Shown here in pieces: positions 18,621-26,891 of a DNA stretch of 64,000 nt. Source of the DNA: Rhodoluna sp. (GTDB lineage: Bacteria; Actinomycetota; Actinomycetes; Actinomycetales; Microbacteriaceae); contig JAHEDR010000001.1 of assembly GCA_024641095.1 (NCBI GenBank), forward strand, positions 508,387 to 572,386, given 5' to 3'. Below the pieces are notes generated by a model, which was not told where the DNA came from, ran no database searches, and saw only the letters and a list, made by a program, of their open reading frames with translations. The translations under genes were made by a program, and so were the position numbers. The stretch's first letter is position 1; each line of letters starts with the position of its first letter.

Positions 18621-19889
18621 TTAGCCGCGGTCTGCACCAAACGCATAAGCCTCTTCACCGTGTACGACAGTGTCGATTCCAGCAATTTCATCTTGTGCCT
18701 TCACGCGGAAACCGATTGTTTTCTCAATCGCGAATCCGATGATCAAAGCCATGACGAAGCTGTAAACCAAGACGGCCGCCGCACCAAGTGCTTGTGCACC
18801 AAACTGGTGCCAGCCAAATCCAAATGCTGCGCCAACTCCGTTACCGAAGATACCAATCCAAAGAGTTCCCACGATTCCACCAACTAGGTGAATACCAACC
18901 ACATCAAGCGAGTCGTCGAAACCAAATGAGAACTTTAGATCTACAGCAAGAGCACACAGGGCTCCAGCAACAAGACCTAGAAGAATCGCATAAACCGGAT
19001 CAAGAGATGCACAAGCCGGAGTAATTGCAACTAGACCCGCAATAGCGCCAGAACCTGCACCAATAGAGGTTGCTTTGCCGTGCTTGATCTTCTCAACGAA
19101 AATCCAGCCAAGCATTGCCGCTGCAGGAGCAGCCAGAGTATTGATGAATGCAATAGAAGCGATTCCGTCTGCCGCAAGCTCTGAACCTGCGTTGAAACCA
19201 AACCAACCGAACCAAAGCAGTGCAACACCCAAAAGGGTTAGCGGCACATTGTGAGGCTGCGTGATGCCCTTGCTAAATCCAAAACGCTTTCCAAGCACAA
19301 TTGCAAGAGCTAGACCAGCTGCACCCGCATTGATGTGAACTGCGGTGCCTCCAGCAAAGTCAATTACGCCAAGTCCGTAAACGATCCAGCCGCCATCAAC
19401 GACTTTTCCATCCACAAGCGTGAAGTTGAAAACCCAGTTGGCGACTGGGAAATAAACCAAAGTTGCCCACACGCCGGCAAAAATCATCCAGGCACCAAAT
19501 TTTGCACGGTCTGCGATGGCACCCGAAATAAGCGCAACGGTAATGATTGCAAAGGTCGCCTGGAAAGCAACGAAGGCCATTGACGGGAATGCACCCGCTG
19601 GAGCTGCTGCATCTGCAACTTGAGCCTCAAGACCCAAGAATGAAGTGTCAATTCCAAACCATCCATCGATTCCAAAGAATGACTCAGTGCCACCATTTGA
19701 AAATGCGATTGCGTATCCGTAAAGAACCCATAGAACTGCAATCAGCCCTAGCGATCCGAAACTCAGCATCATCATGCTGACCACGCTCTTGGCCTTAACC
19801 ATTCCTCCATAGAAGAATGCCAAGCCTGGCGTCATAAGTAGAACTAGTGCTGCTGAAACGAGCACAAAAGCGGTGTTACCTTGATCCAC
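18621..19889 (-). CDS. amt: Ammonium transporter (Amt family), first of tandem pair
   Basis: 422 aa, GTG start with GAGAGAGG upstream. It shares the Amt core: MTPGLAFFYGGMVK, DFAGGTAVHINAGAAGLALA, FGWFGFNAGSELA and DDSLDVVGIHLVGGIVGTLWIG. The HINAGAA block differs from VEVASGAS in the second copy, so the paralogues differ near the cytoplasmic pore half. No glnK or glnD follows. A GlnR-type operator about 75 bp upstream suggests induction under nitrogen limitation. Confidence 0.95.
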   Translation of the reverse strand: MDQGNTAFVLVSAALVLLMTPGLAFFYGGMVKAKSVVSMMMLSFGSLGLIAVLWVLYGYAIAFSNGGTESFFGIDGWFGIDTSFLGLEAQVADAAAPAGAFPSMAFVAFQATFAIITVALISGAIADRAKFGAWMIFAGVWATLVYFPVANWVFNFTLVDGKVVDGGWIVYGLGVIDFAGGTAVHINAGAAGLALAIVLGKRFGFSKGITQPHNVPLTLLGVALLWFGWFGFNAGSELAADGIASIAFINTLAAPAAAMLGWIFVEKIKHGKATSIGAGSGAIAGLVAITPACASLDPVYAILLGLVAGALCALAVDLKFSFGFDDSLDVVGIHLVGGIVGTLWIGIFGNGVGAAFGFGWHQFGAQALGAAAVLVYSFVMALIIGFAIEKTIGFRVKAQDEIAGIDTVVHGEEAYAFGADRG

Positions 19890-19964
19890 TTGTTTACCTC
19901 TCTCTAAGAAAACAAATAGAAGCCAGAAAAGCCTGGCGACTAATAGAGAGTTTGGCGGCTCAAG

Positions 19965-20002
19965 GTTTCGGTTCTAAACCTGAAATGTTTCGTGTTTGTA
20001 AA
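19965..20002 (-). promoter_or_regulatory. GlnR-type operator upstream of amt
   Basis: On the minus strand the pattern is TTTAC-n6-GAAAC-n6-GGTTT-n6-GAAAC. This fits the known actinobacterial GlnR consensus of alternating GTnAC and GAAAC half-sites with 6-nt spacing. It ends about 75 bp before the amt start, where an activator of the OmpR family would sit. A related site lies before glnA. Confidence 0.65.
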
Positions 20003-20010
20003 AGGTCCAA

Positions 20011-21012
20011 CTACTCGGACATGGCCCCAAGCCTCGAAACGGCACGGAGATACTTCTTTCTGTAGCCACCCGAAAGGTATTCAGGCGAAAAGAGCTCGGT
20101 CAATGCTGCACCGGTGCCGCGCATTTGAATCTGGGATTCATAGGCTCGATCAACAAATGCAACGAATCTAAGAGCATCAACTTGGTTGTGCAGTACGTGG
20201 CAATTCAAGATTACCAAACCACTCAGATCCTGAAGTAGTCGCCCGTATCTAGAAGGGTGGATTGTCGAAAGATGCTGAAGAAGAGAGTCGAACTCGTCTA
20301 CCGCCGTGGCCGCCGGCTCACGAGTGCTTAGCCACTGCTCCACTTCCGCTTCGGTGTGAACTCGCGCTTCCAACTCAAGCGGTCTATGGCGATGATCTTC
20401 TCCATCAATTCGCATCATCTTGAACTGGTCGGCGATTCCATGGATTTCTCTAGTGAAGTCAGCGGCGGCAAAGCGCCCCTCGCCTAAAGCGTTCGGCGGA
20501 GTGTTGCTTGTTGCTGCAAATCGAATGCCCTTGGGAGCAAGTTCATTTAGCAACCTGGACATCATCATTGTGTCGCCCGGGTCGTCGAGTTCAAACTCAT
20601 CGATGCAAATTAGCTGGAACTTGGAGAGCGCTTGTACAGCTTCAGCAAAACCAAGTGCGCCAATCAGGCTTGTGTAGGCGATGAAACTGCCGAATGCCTT
20701 TTTGCCTTTGAACTCGTGCCACACTGCAGCAAGAAGGTGGGTTTTACCAACACCAAATCCACCATCCAAATAGATTCCAGTTGGAATAGGCTCAGCCTTG
20801 CTAAAAAGCTTCTTGGCCACTTTGCCACTGGCAAATGCCCTAGCAGCAGACTGTACCAGGGCCTGACTTGGATATTCTGAGTGAGGCACATAGGTGTCAA
20901 AGGTCGCGCTTTCAAATTCACGAGGCGGCACCAGCTCGGCTAGCAATTGTGTGACCGAAACCTGCGGGTGCAGGGCCACGAGAGTAGCGAATTTATCGCG
21001 TTGGATTGCCAA
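20011..21012 (-). CDS. zapE: ZapE/AFG1-like ATPase
   Basis: 333 aa, TTG start at 21012. Walker A is GGFGVGKTH near residue 89, Walker B LICIDEFELDD near 143, with sensor AATSNTPPNALGEG, the pattern of the AFG1/ZapE AAA-like family linked to cell division and membrane protein quality control. The C-terminal FSPEYLSGGYRKKYLRAVSRL is family-typical. No Shine-Dalgarno is clear before the TTG, so the start is slightly uncertain. It is divergent from the sulfurtransferase gene. Confidence 0.88.
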   Translation of the reverse strand: MAIQRDKFATLVALHPQVSVTQLLAELVPPREFESATFDTYVPHSEYPSQALVQSAARAFASGKVAKKLFSKAEPIPTGIYLDGGFGVGKTHLLAAVWHEFKGKKAFGSFIAYTSLIGALGFAEAVQALSKFQLICIDEFELDDPGDTMMMSRLLNELAPKGIRFAATSNTPPNALGEGRFAAADFTREIHGIADQFKMMRIDGEDHRHRPLELEARVHTEAEVEQWLSTREPAATAVDEFDSLLQHLSTIHPSRYGRLLQDLSGLVILNCHVLHNQVDALRFVAFVDRAYESQIQMRGTGAALTELFSPEYLSGGYRKKYLRAVSRLGAMSE

Positions 21013-21095
21013 TTATTACCTAGCCGTTGGTTGTAAAGGGTTCTTGAGTTAACCTAGTTCATGAACGCTCCAACTAAAGAAGGAATCGCTGAAAC

Positions 21096-22001
21096 ATGCC
21101 AATTGCGCTTGACACTAACGACAAGTTCCAGGAATACGCCAATCCTGCCGTGCTGGTATCAACAGATTGGCTCGAGAACAACCTAGAGACTCCGGGCCTC
21201 GTTGTAGTTGAATCAGACGAAGACGTACTTCTTTATCAGACCGGTCACATTCCAGGTGCGGTGAAAATTGACTGGCACACCGATCTAAACGATCCAGTAA
21301 CCCGCGATTACGTATCTGATGAGGCGTTTGCCCACCTTTTGGGCTCAAAGGGCATCAGCAGAGATACGACCGTTGTGATTTATGGCGACAAGTCAAACTG
21401 GTGGGCATCATATGCTCTTTGGGTGTTCAAGCTTTTTGGTCACGAAGATGTTCGCCTTCTAGACGGTGGGCGTGACAAGTGGATTGTTGAGGGTCGCACA
21501 CTTACCAAAGACGAGCCAGCCATCACACCTGCAGAATATCCAGTTGTTGAACGTGACGACAAGACACTGCGAGCATTCCGTGACGATGTCTTAGCTCACT
21601 TTGGAAACCCTTTAATTGACGTTCGCTCCCCAGAGGAGTACTCGGGTGAACGTACTCACATGCCGGCATACCCGGACGAAGGTGCGCTACGCGGCGGCCA
21701 CATCCCTAGTGCAGCATCGGTGCCGTGGGCAAAAGCGGCTGGTGAAAATGGAGTTTTTAAATCTCGCGCTGAACTAGAGGAAATTTACCTTAACGGTGCC
21801 GGCCTCAAAAAGGGTGATGATGTTATTGCCTATTGCCGAATTGGTGAACGCTCAAGCCACACCTGGTTTGTATTGAACTACCTTCTTGGGTTCGAAAACG
21901 TTCGCAATTATGACGGCTCGTGGACCGAGTGGGGCAGCCTAGTTGGTGTGCCAATCGTTAAGGGAACCGAGCCCGGAGTTGCGCCGGCTCCAAAGCGCTA
22001 A
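21096..22001 (+). CDS. Thiosulfate/3-mercaptopyruvate sulfurtransferase (double rhodanese)
   Basis: 301 aa with two rhodanese domains. The N-terminal one (about 20-140) is inactive by pattern. The C-terminal one carries the catalytic Cys in [13 protein letters not shown] near residue 246. It resembles actinobacterial CysA2/SseA enzymes that transfer sulfane sulfur. AGAAGGA precedes the ATG. The stop overlaps the sufE start as TAATG, so sulfur transfer to SufE or the SUF machinery is a reasonable inference. Confidence 0.93.
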   Translation: MPIALDTNDKFQEYANPAVLVSTDWLENNLETPGLVVVESDEDVLLYQTGHIPGAVKIDWHTDLNDPVTRDYVSDEAFAHLLGSKGISRDTTVVIYGDKSNWWASYALWVFKLFGHEDVRLLDGGRDKWIVEGRTLTKDEPAITPAEYPVVERDDKTLRAFRDDVLAHFGNPLIDVRSPEEYSGERTHMPAYPDEGALRGGHIPSAASVPWAKAAGENGVFKSRAELEEIYLNGAGLKKGDDVIAYCRIGERSSHTWFVLNYLLGFENVRNYDGSWTEWGSLVGVPIVKGTEPGVAPAPKR

Positions 22002-22420
22002 TGCCAAAAGAGACAGCCAAATCGCTAGCCGAGGATTTTCAATCTCTTGGAATTAACGATCGACTCAATCTACTACTTGAGTTCAGCGAAAACTTGCCTG
22101 CGCTTCCTGAGCGCTACGCGGATCACCCAGATCTGTTGGAGCGCGTTGAAGAGTGCCAATCCCCCATTTTTCTTTTCGTTGAAGTCATCGACGGCATCGT
22201 GCACCTATTTTTCACTGCTCCTGCAGAAGCCCCAACCACCCGAGGATTCGCAAGCATTCTTCATTCGGTAATCGATGGACTGACCGTGGCAGAAGCATTG
22301 GCCGTTGACGATGACTTTCCATCAAAGATAGGCCTCGCCGAGGCGGTGTCACCGCTTCGTATGCGCGGGATGCGCGGGATGCTTGCAAGAATTAAGCGTC
22401 AGGTAAACGAGAAGCAGTAA
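22001..22420 (+). CDS. sufE: SufE family sulfur acceptor protein
   Basis: 139 aa. Acceptor Cys lies in EECQSPIFLF near residue 52, followed by VHLFFTAPAEAPTTRGFASIL, both standard for SufE. SufE takes persulfide from cysteine desulfurase SufS and activates it. Here it is translationally coupled to a sulfurtransferase, a known actinobacterial arrangement. It ends in SPLRMRGMRGMLARIKRQV, also family-typical. Confidence 0.92.
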   Translation: MPKETAKSLAEDFQSLGINDRLNLLLEFSENLPALPERYADHPDLLERVEECQSPIFLFVEVIDGIVHLFFTAPAEAPTTRGFASILHSVIDGLTVAEALAVDDDFPSKIGLAEAVSPLRMRGMRGMLARIKRQVNEKQ

Positions 22421-23044
22421 TTGGATAACCTTCAAATTGAATCAGGGCAAGAGCTCAACGCAATACTTGCTAGAGTTCAAGACTGGACTGGCTGGCTTGC
22501 AACCTTCGTAATAAACGAAGAAGGCCAATCAGTAGGCACCGATGGAACTTCCGCATCTCTAAGTAACCCAACAGATCTTGCCTTGCTAATTTCACTTCGA
22601 ACCAAGGCCGACGTGATTGTGACAACCGGCGCCACTGCGCGCGCTGAAAAGTACAAGGCCTCGAGGTTGGCACCAATTGCGTTTCTAACCAGAAACCCCG
22701 ATTCTCTTTTGGCCCTGCCGGCTTTCACCCAACCTGGCCCAAATAAGAACATTCTTCTCACCCCTAAATCAGAAACATTGGCCTTTTTAGATTCCCAATC
22801 TCAGCTTCGCGATCTCGGCTTCAAATCGTTCCTTTTTGAAGGTGGTCGCAACTCACTCAACGATCTTCTTGAACAGACCGGTGAAATTGAACTCGTACTG
22901 AACATCGCTAACACTCAAAATCCAATGGAAGTGGATTCACGAATTGGACTAAAAAAACTCTTCGCCAAAGACCACAAAGCCCAGTTATTAGATGACTTCG
23001 TTGCTGGCGATAACCGCGTGACTCACTGGCGGATTACCCGCTAG
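22421..23044 (+). CDS. RibD C-terminal domain-like (dihydrofolate reductase-fold) reductase
   Basis: 207 aa, TTG start immediately after the sufE stop. The fold elements resemble the RibD reductase domain (pyrimidine reductase family): ALLISLRTKADVIVTTGATARAE, a middle PIAFLTRNPD strand and FLFEGGRNSLNDLL, the usual nucleotide-binding EGG motif. No deaminase domain is attached. It may reduce a pteridine or pyrimidine intermediate. The substrate is not known, and it need not act in riboflavin synthesis. Confidence 0.75.
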   Translation: MDNLQIESGQELNAILARVQDWTGWLATFVINEEGQSVGTDGTSASLSNPTDLALLISLRTKADVIVTTGATARAEKYKASRLAPIAFLTRNPDSLLALPAFTQPGPNKNILLTPKSETLAFLDSQSQLRDLGFKSFLFEGGRNSLNDLLEQTGEIELVLNIANTQNPMEVDSRIGLKKLFAKDHKAQLLDDFVAGDNRVTHWRITR

Positions 23045-23082
23045 GGGCGGCGTGGCTACATAACGCTAAGCAAGGCAGCCTT

Positions 23083-23088
23083 TAGCCT
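23083..23088 (+). promoter_or_regulatory. -10 element for leaderless DUF3000 transcript
   Basis: TAGCCT followed by 7 nt and the ATG at 23096. No ribosome-binding site. Confidence 0.55.
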
Positions 23089-23095
23089 TATCCAG

Positions 23096-23680
23096 ATGAT
23101 TGATTTCGAAGTTCCTGAAGGCGCTCCAGCCGAGTTTCTATTGGCCATGGAGTCACTGCGCACCGCCGCGGTGAGAGAAGAACTCGTAATTGAACAAATT
23201 GCCGCGCCAGGCAAGCTAGCCAAATTTGAAGTGGCCTTCTCTGCAAACGTAGATGCCACAGCCACCGACGTGGCCTCAGATCTAGGAACCGGCAGATTTG
23301 TACTGCTCTGGGACCAAGATGAACCTGAGCCATGGCACTCACGATTCAGAGTCATCACCTTTGCCAAGTCTCCCCTCGAGACAAATATCGGTGCTGATGA
23401 ATTGATTTCAGATGTTGCCTGGGCATGGCTTACCGAGGCCTTGCAAAACCGCCACGCCGACTACATTGCCGAGGCTGGCACAGCAACGCGCATCATTTCG
23501 TCTGGCTATGGGGCGCTTAGCAACCAGAGCGACCACGCTGAATTAGAGATTCGAGCGTCTTGGTCACCAATTAATACAAATGCCGCTGCTCACCTTGAAG
23601 CATGGCAAGACCTAGTTTGCATTATGTCTGGATTCCCAAACCTGCCAACTGGTGTAACCAGCCTTGGCATCGCTCGATGA
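23096..23680 (+). CDS. DUF3000 family protein
   Basis: 194 aa. Family-like blocks are LGTGRFVLLWDQDEPEPWHSRFRVITFAKSPLE, WAWLTEAL and ELEIRASWSP. It is acidic and soluble, with no membrane segment. DUF3000 has no established function. As in many actinobacteria it lies directly before RNase D and dxs. The stop overlaps the RNase D start by 4 nt (ATGA). Confidence 0.85.
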   Translation: MIDFEVPEGAPAEFLLAMESLRTAAVREELVIEQIAAPGKLAKFEVAFSANVDATATDVASDLGTGRFVLLWDQDEPEPWHSRFRVITFAKSPLETNIGADELISDVAWAWLTEALQNRHADYIAEAGTATRIISSGYGALSNQSDHAELEIRASWSPINTNAAAHLEAWQDLVCIMSGFPNLPTGVTSLGIAR

Positions 23681-24942
23681 CCACCGATGATCAAGTAGAG
23701 CTTCCACTTCTTGCGAAGCCGCGAGTGTCTCAAGTTGTACTTGTAGAAACCTACGATCAACTGACTTCAGCCGTTAGAACGCTTGCCGCCTGCCATGGCC
23801 CCTTTGCCTTAGATGCCGAACGAGCTTCAGGTTTTAAATACAGTCAGCGCGCATATCTCATTCAGGTTCACAGGTTAGGCTCACCTATTTATCTGATTGA
23901 TCCGATTTCGGTGCAGGAACCTCAAGGACCTGAAGCGTTCAAAGAACTTGCGGAACTACTATCCAGCGATGAATGGATTTTGCATGCAGCCAGCCAAGAT
24001 ATTCCTTGCCTAAGGGAACTCGGCATAAGGCCAAAAAAACTTTTTGACACCGAACTTGGCTCAAGGATTGCCGGTCTACCTCGAGTTGGCTTGGGCGCGG
24101 TTACAGAGCACTTTCTGAAAATCAAACTTGCCAAGGAACATTCAGCAGTTGATTGGAGCATCAGGCCTCTGCACGCCGATTGGCTCAACTATGCAGCTCT
24201 TGATGTTGACGTTTTGCATGATCTTCGTGCCGGCGTCTCTGAACTGCTTGAGCAACAAGGAAAATCCGAATGGGCAGCGCAAGAATTTGCAAATGTTGCA
24301 GCGATGCAGCCTAAAGAACCAAAGACTGACCGCTGGCGCGGGATGACCGGCATGCATGAGATCAAAGACGCACGATCGCTGGCTATTGCTAGAGAAGTGT
24401 GGGGCGCTCGAGAAGCCCTTGCCGAGAAGTTAGATGTTTCACCGGGCAGATTAATTCCAGACAGCTCCATAGTCACTCTTGCAGCAAACCCGGTGAAGTC
24501 CAGGCCAGAGCTTGCTTCTTCAAAATCATTCAGTGGCCGAGCATCTAGATCTTATTTAGACACTTGGTGGGCAGCCTTGAGCGAGGGTCTGAATACCAGA
24601 AACCTGCCTCCAACAAGACTTCCGCAAACTGGAATCCCTAACCACAGAACCTGGTCAAATAGATTCCCTGAAGCCGACTTGCGCCTTAAAGCCACTAAGC
24701 CAGTGATGGCAAAAATTTCTGAACAACTTCAAATTCCTTTGGAAAATATTGTGACTCCGGACTTCTTGAGGCAGCTTTGTTTTGAGCCACCGGTTGAAAT
24801 TTCTAAGGAATCGGTTTCAGAATTCCTAAAGAGCCTTGGTGCCCGTGATTGGCAGTTGGAGATAGTTAGCGAACCACTTGCAGTAGCAATTGCAAACCCA
24901 GCTGAAACAATTGCCGCGAATGAGCCTAAAGAGGTTTCTTAA
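23677..24942 (+). CDS. rnd: Ribonuclease D-like 3'-5' exonuclease with HRDC domain
   Basis: 421 aa from the ATG at 23677, which overlaps the DUF3000 stop; the longer frame from 23602 is not needed. The exonuclease domain (about 20-200) has the DEDD acidic pattern: DAERASG, HAASQDIPCL, DTEL and YAALDVDVLHDLR. An HRDC domain (about 220-300) with LAIAREVWGAREALAEKLDVSPGRL follows. It should trim structured RNA 3' ends such as tRNA. The extra C-terminal ~120 residues are typical of actinobacterial members. It converges with dxs with a 17-bp overlap. Confidence 0.92.
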   Translation: MTTDDQVELPLLAKPRVSQVVLVETYDQLTSAVRTLAACHGPFALDAERASGFKYSQRAYLIQVHRLGSPIYLIDPISVQEPQGPEAFKELAELLSSDEWILHAASQDIPCLRELGIRPKKLFDTELGSRIAGLPRVGLGAVTEHFLKIKLAKEHSAVDWSIRPLHADWLNYAALDVDVLHDLRAGVSELLEQQGKSEWAAQEFANVAAMQPKEPKTDRWRGMTGMHEIKDARSLAIAREVWGAREALAEKLDVSPGRLIPDSSIVTLAANPVKSRPELASSKSFSGRASRSYLDTWWAALSEGLNTRNLPPTRLPQTGIPNHRTWSNRFPEADLRLKATKPVMAKISEQLQIPLENIVTPDFLRQLCFEPPVEISKESVSEFLKSLGARDWQLEIVSEPLAVAIANPAETIAANEPKEVS

Positions 24943-26854
24943 CCTCGTCCATTTCAGCCAGTGGTTTGGCGTGTGGAATTCTGGAGCCAACAACCTGAGC
25001 CACAATGTCCCTGGAAATTGATTGAGCGGTTAGACCCACTCGTTCCATAATTTGGTTGCGGGTAGCGTGCTCAAGAAATTCATCTGGAAGCCCAACTTCG
25101 GTAAGCGCTGTATCAACCTGAGCTGCACGCATGTCTTGACGAACGCGGGTACCAATGCCACCAACCTTGATGCCGTCTTCGATTGTGACCACAAGTCTGT
25201 GCTGAGCAGCCATTTCAATTACCGACTTTGCAACCGGAACCACCCAGCGAGGATCAATCACAGTGGCGCCTATGCCCTGTGCTGCAAGAAGTTCTGCAAC
25301 GTTCAAGCCTACGGTTGCCATTGAACCAACGCACAGAATCAAAACGTCTTTACTCGGCGCCTCACTAAGTACGTCCACTCCATCGGCAGTGCGCTTGATG
25401 GCCTTGATAGCAGTCCCAACACTCCCCTTAGAGAAACGCAAAACCGTAGGAGCATCGTGAACTGCAACGGCCTCGTTTAGCTCTTCACGCAAGGTGTCTG
25501 CATCTCGAGGCGCAGCGATTTGAATTCCTGGCACAACCTGCAACACCGATAGGTCCCACATGCCGTGGTGGCTCGCTCCATCGGGACCGGTGACGCCTGC
25601 GCGATCAAGTACAAAAGTCACCCCAGCCTTGTGCAGAGCTACATCCATTAGCACTTGGTCAAAAGCACGGTTCATAAAGGTTGCATAGACGGCGACAACC
25701 GGGTGCAAACCACCAAATGCCATTCCGGCAGCCGATGTCACCGCGTGCTGCTCGGCGATACCCACGTCAAAAACTCGGTCAGGAAATTCCTTGGCAAATT
25801 TATCTAGCCCCACCGGAATCAACATGGCACCGGTAATACCAACCACGTCATTTCTGGTCTTTGCAATCTTGAGAATCTCATCTCCGAAAGCGGCGGTCCA
25901 AGTCTGAGCGGTTGACTCGTCTAGTGACTCGCCAGTCTTTGGATCTATTTGACCTACCGCGTGGAATTGATCGTCTTCATTTAGCATTGCTGGGTCAAAA
26001 CCATGGCCCTTTTGAGTAATAGCGTGAACGATAACGGGACTGCCGTATTTCTTTGCTTGACGAAGCGCCTGTTCCATTGCCGCCAAGTCGTGACCGTCGA
26101 CTGGACCAATGTATTTGATGTCTAGGTTCGGAAACATTCCCTGAGGTGCAAATGTTGAGAGCAAACCCTTCCCCGCACCACGAGCAGCGGAGTAAAACAA
26201 ACGACCTAACAAGCCCATCTTGTAAAAGACTTTTTTGCTCAACTTATAAAGACGGCGATAATTCTTTGCGGTGCGAACATCGTTTAGGTAGCGCGCGAGA
26301 CCACCGATAGTTGGTGCGTAGCTGCGGCCATTGTCGTTGACCACAATCACTAATTTGCGATCGTTGTCGTCAGAGATATTGTTTAGTGCCTCCCAGGCCA
26401 TGCCGCCAGTAAGTGCACCATCACCAATAACCGCAACTACGTAGCGGTCTTTCTGGCCGGTTAACTTAAACGCTTTTGCAATGCCGTCGGCCCAAGAAAG
26501 TGAAGAAGAAGCGTGCGAACTCTCGACAATGTCGTGAACAGATTCCGAACGTTGCGGGTAACCAGCTAGACCGTCTTTTTGCCTAAGGGAACTTAGGTCA
26601 GACCTACCGGTGAGCATTTTGTGAACGTAGGACTGGTGTCCGGTATCAAAAATTACAGCGTCTGTGGGTGAATCAAAAACGCGGTGAATTGCAACTGTGG
26701 TTTCGACAACTCCAAGGTTTGGACCAAGGTGCCCGCCAGTTTTAGCTACCGACGTAACCAACGATGCACGAATCTCATCGCATAGTTGCTTTAACTGAAG
26801 AGGGCTCAGCGAATCTAGGTCTCTAGGACCTTTGATATCGCCGAGCACACTCAT
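24926..26854 (-). CDS. dxs: 1-deoxy-D-xylulose-5-phosphate synthase
   Basis: 642 aa. The thiamine diphosphate motif is GDGALTGGMAWEALNN near residue 148. The pyrimidine domain contains VGIAEQHAVTSAAGMAFGG, and a DRAGVTGPDGASHHG block and a transketolase C-terminal domain are present. It catalyses the first step of the methylerythritol phosphate route to isoprenoids from pyruvate and glyceraldehyde 3-phosphate. The ATG at 26854 has only a weak GAGAG upstream. It lies 37 bp after acn. Confidence 0.97.
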   Translation of the reverse strand: MSVLGDIKGPRDLDSLSPLQLKQLCDEIRASLVTSVAKTGGHLGPNLGVVETTVAIHRVFDSPTDAVIFDTGHQSYVHKMLTGRSDLSSLRQKDGLAGYPQRSESVHDIVESSHASSSLSWADGIAKAFKLTGQKDRYVVAVIGDGALTGGMAWEALNNISDDNDRKLVIVVNDNGRSYAPTIGGLARYLNDVRTAKNYRRLYKLSKKVFYKMGLLGRLFYSAARGAGKGLLSTFAPQGMFPNLDIKYIGPVDGHDLAAMEQALRQAKKYGSPVIVHAITQKGHGFDPAMLNEDDQFHAVGQIDPKTGESLDESTAQTWTAAFGDEILKIAKTRNDVVGITGAMLIPVGLDKFAKEFPDRVFDVGIAEQHAVTSAAGMAFGGLHPVVAVYATFMNRAFDQVLMDVALHKAGVTFVLDRAGVTGPDGASHHGMWDLSVLQVVPGIQIAAPRDADTLREELNEAVAVHDAPTVLRFSKGSVGTAIKAIKRTADGVDVLSEAPSKDVLILCVGSMATVGLNVAELLAAQGIGATVIDPRWVVPVAKSVIEMAAQHRLVVTIEDGIKVGGIGTRVRQDMRAAQVDTALTEVGLPDEFLEHATRNQIMERVGLTAQSISRDIVAQVVGSRIPHAKPLAEMDEVKKPL

Positions 26855-26891
26855 TACAGTTTCAACTCTCAGCCCTATTGGGCTATTCCCT

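Noticed and set aside
26871-26884. Hairpin AGCCC-TATT-GGGCT between acn and dxs
   Set aside because: The stem has only 5 bp and no T-run follows on the minus strand, so I do not call it a terminator.
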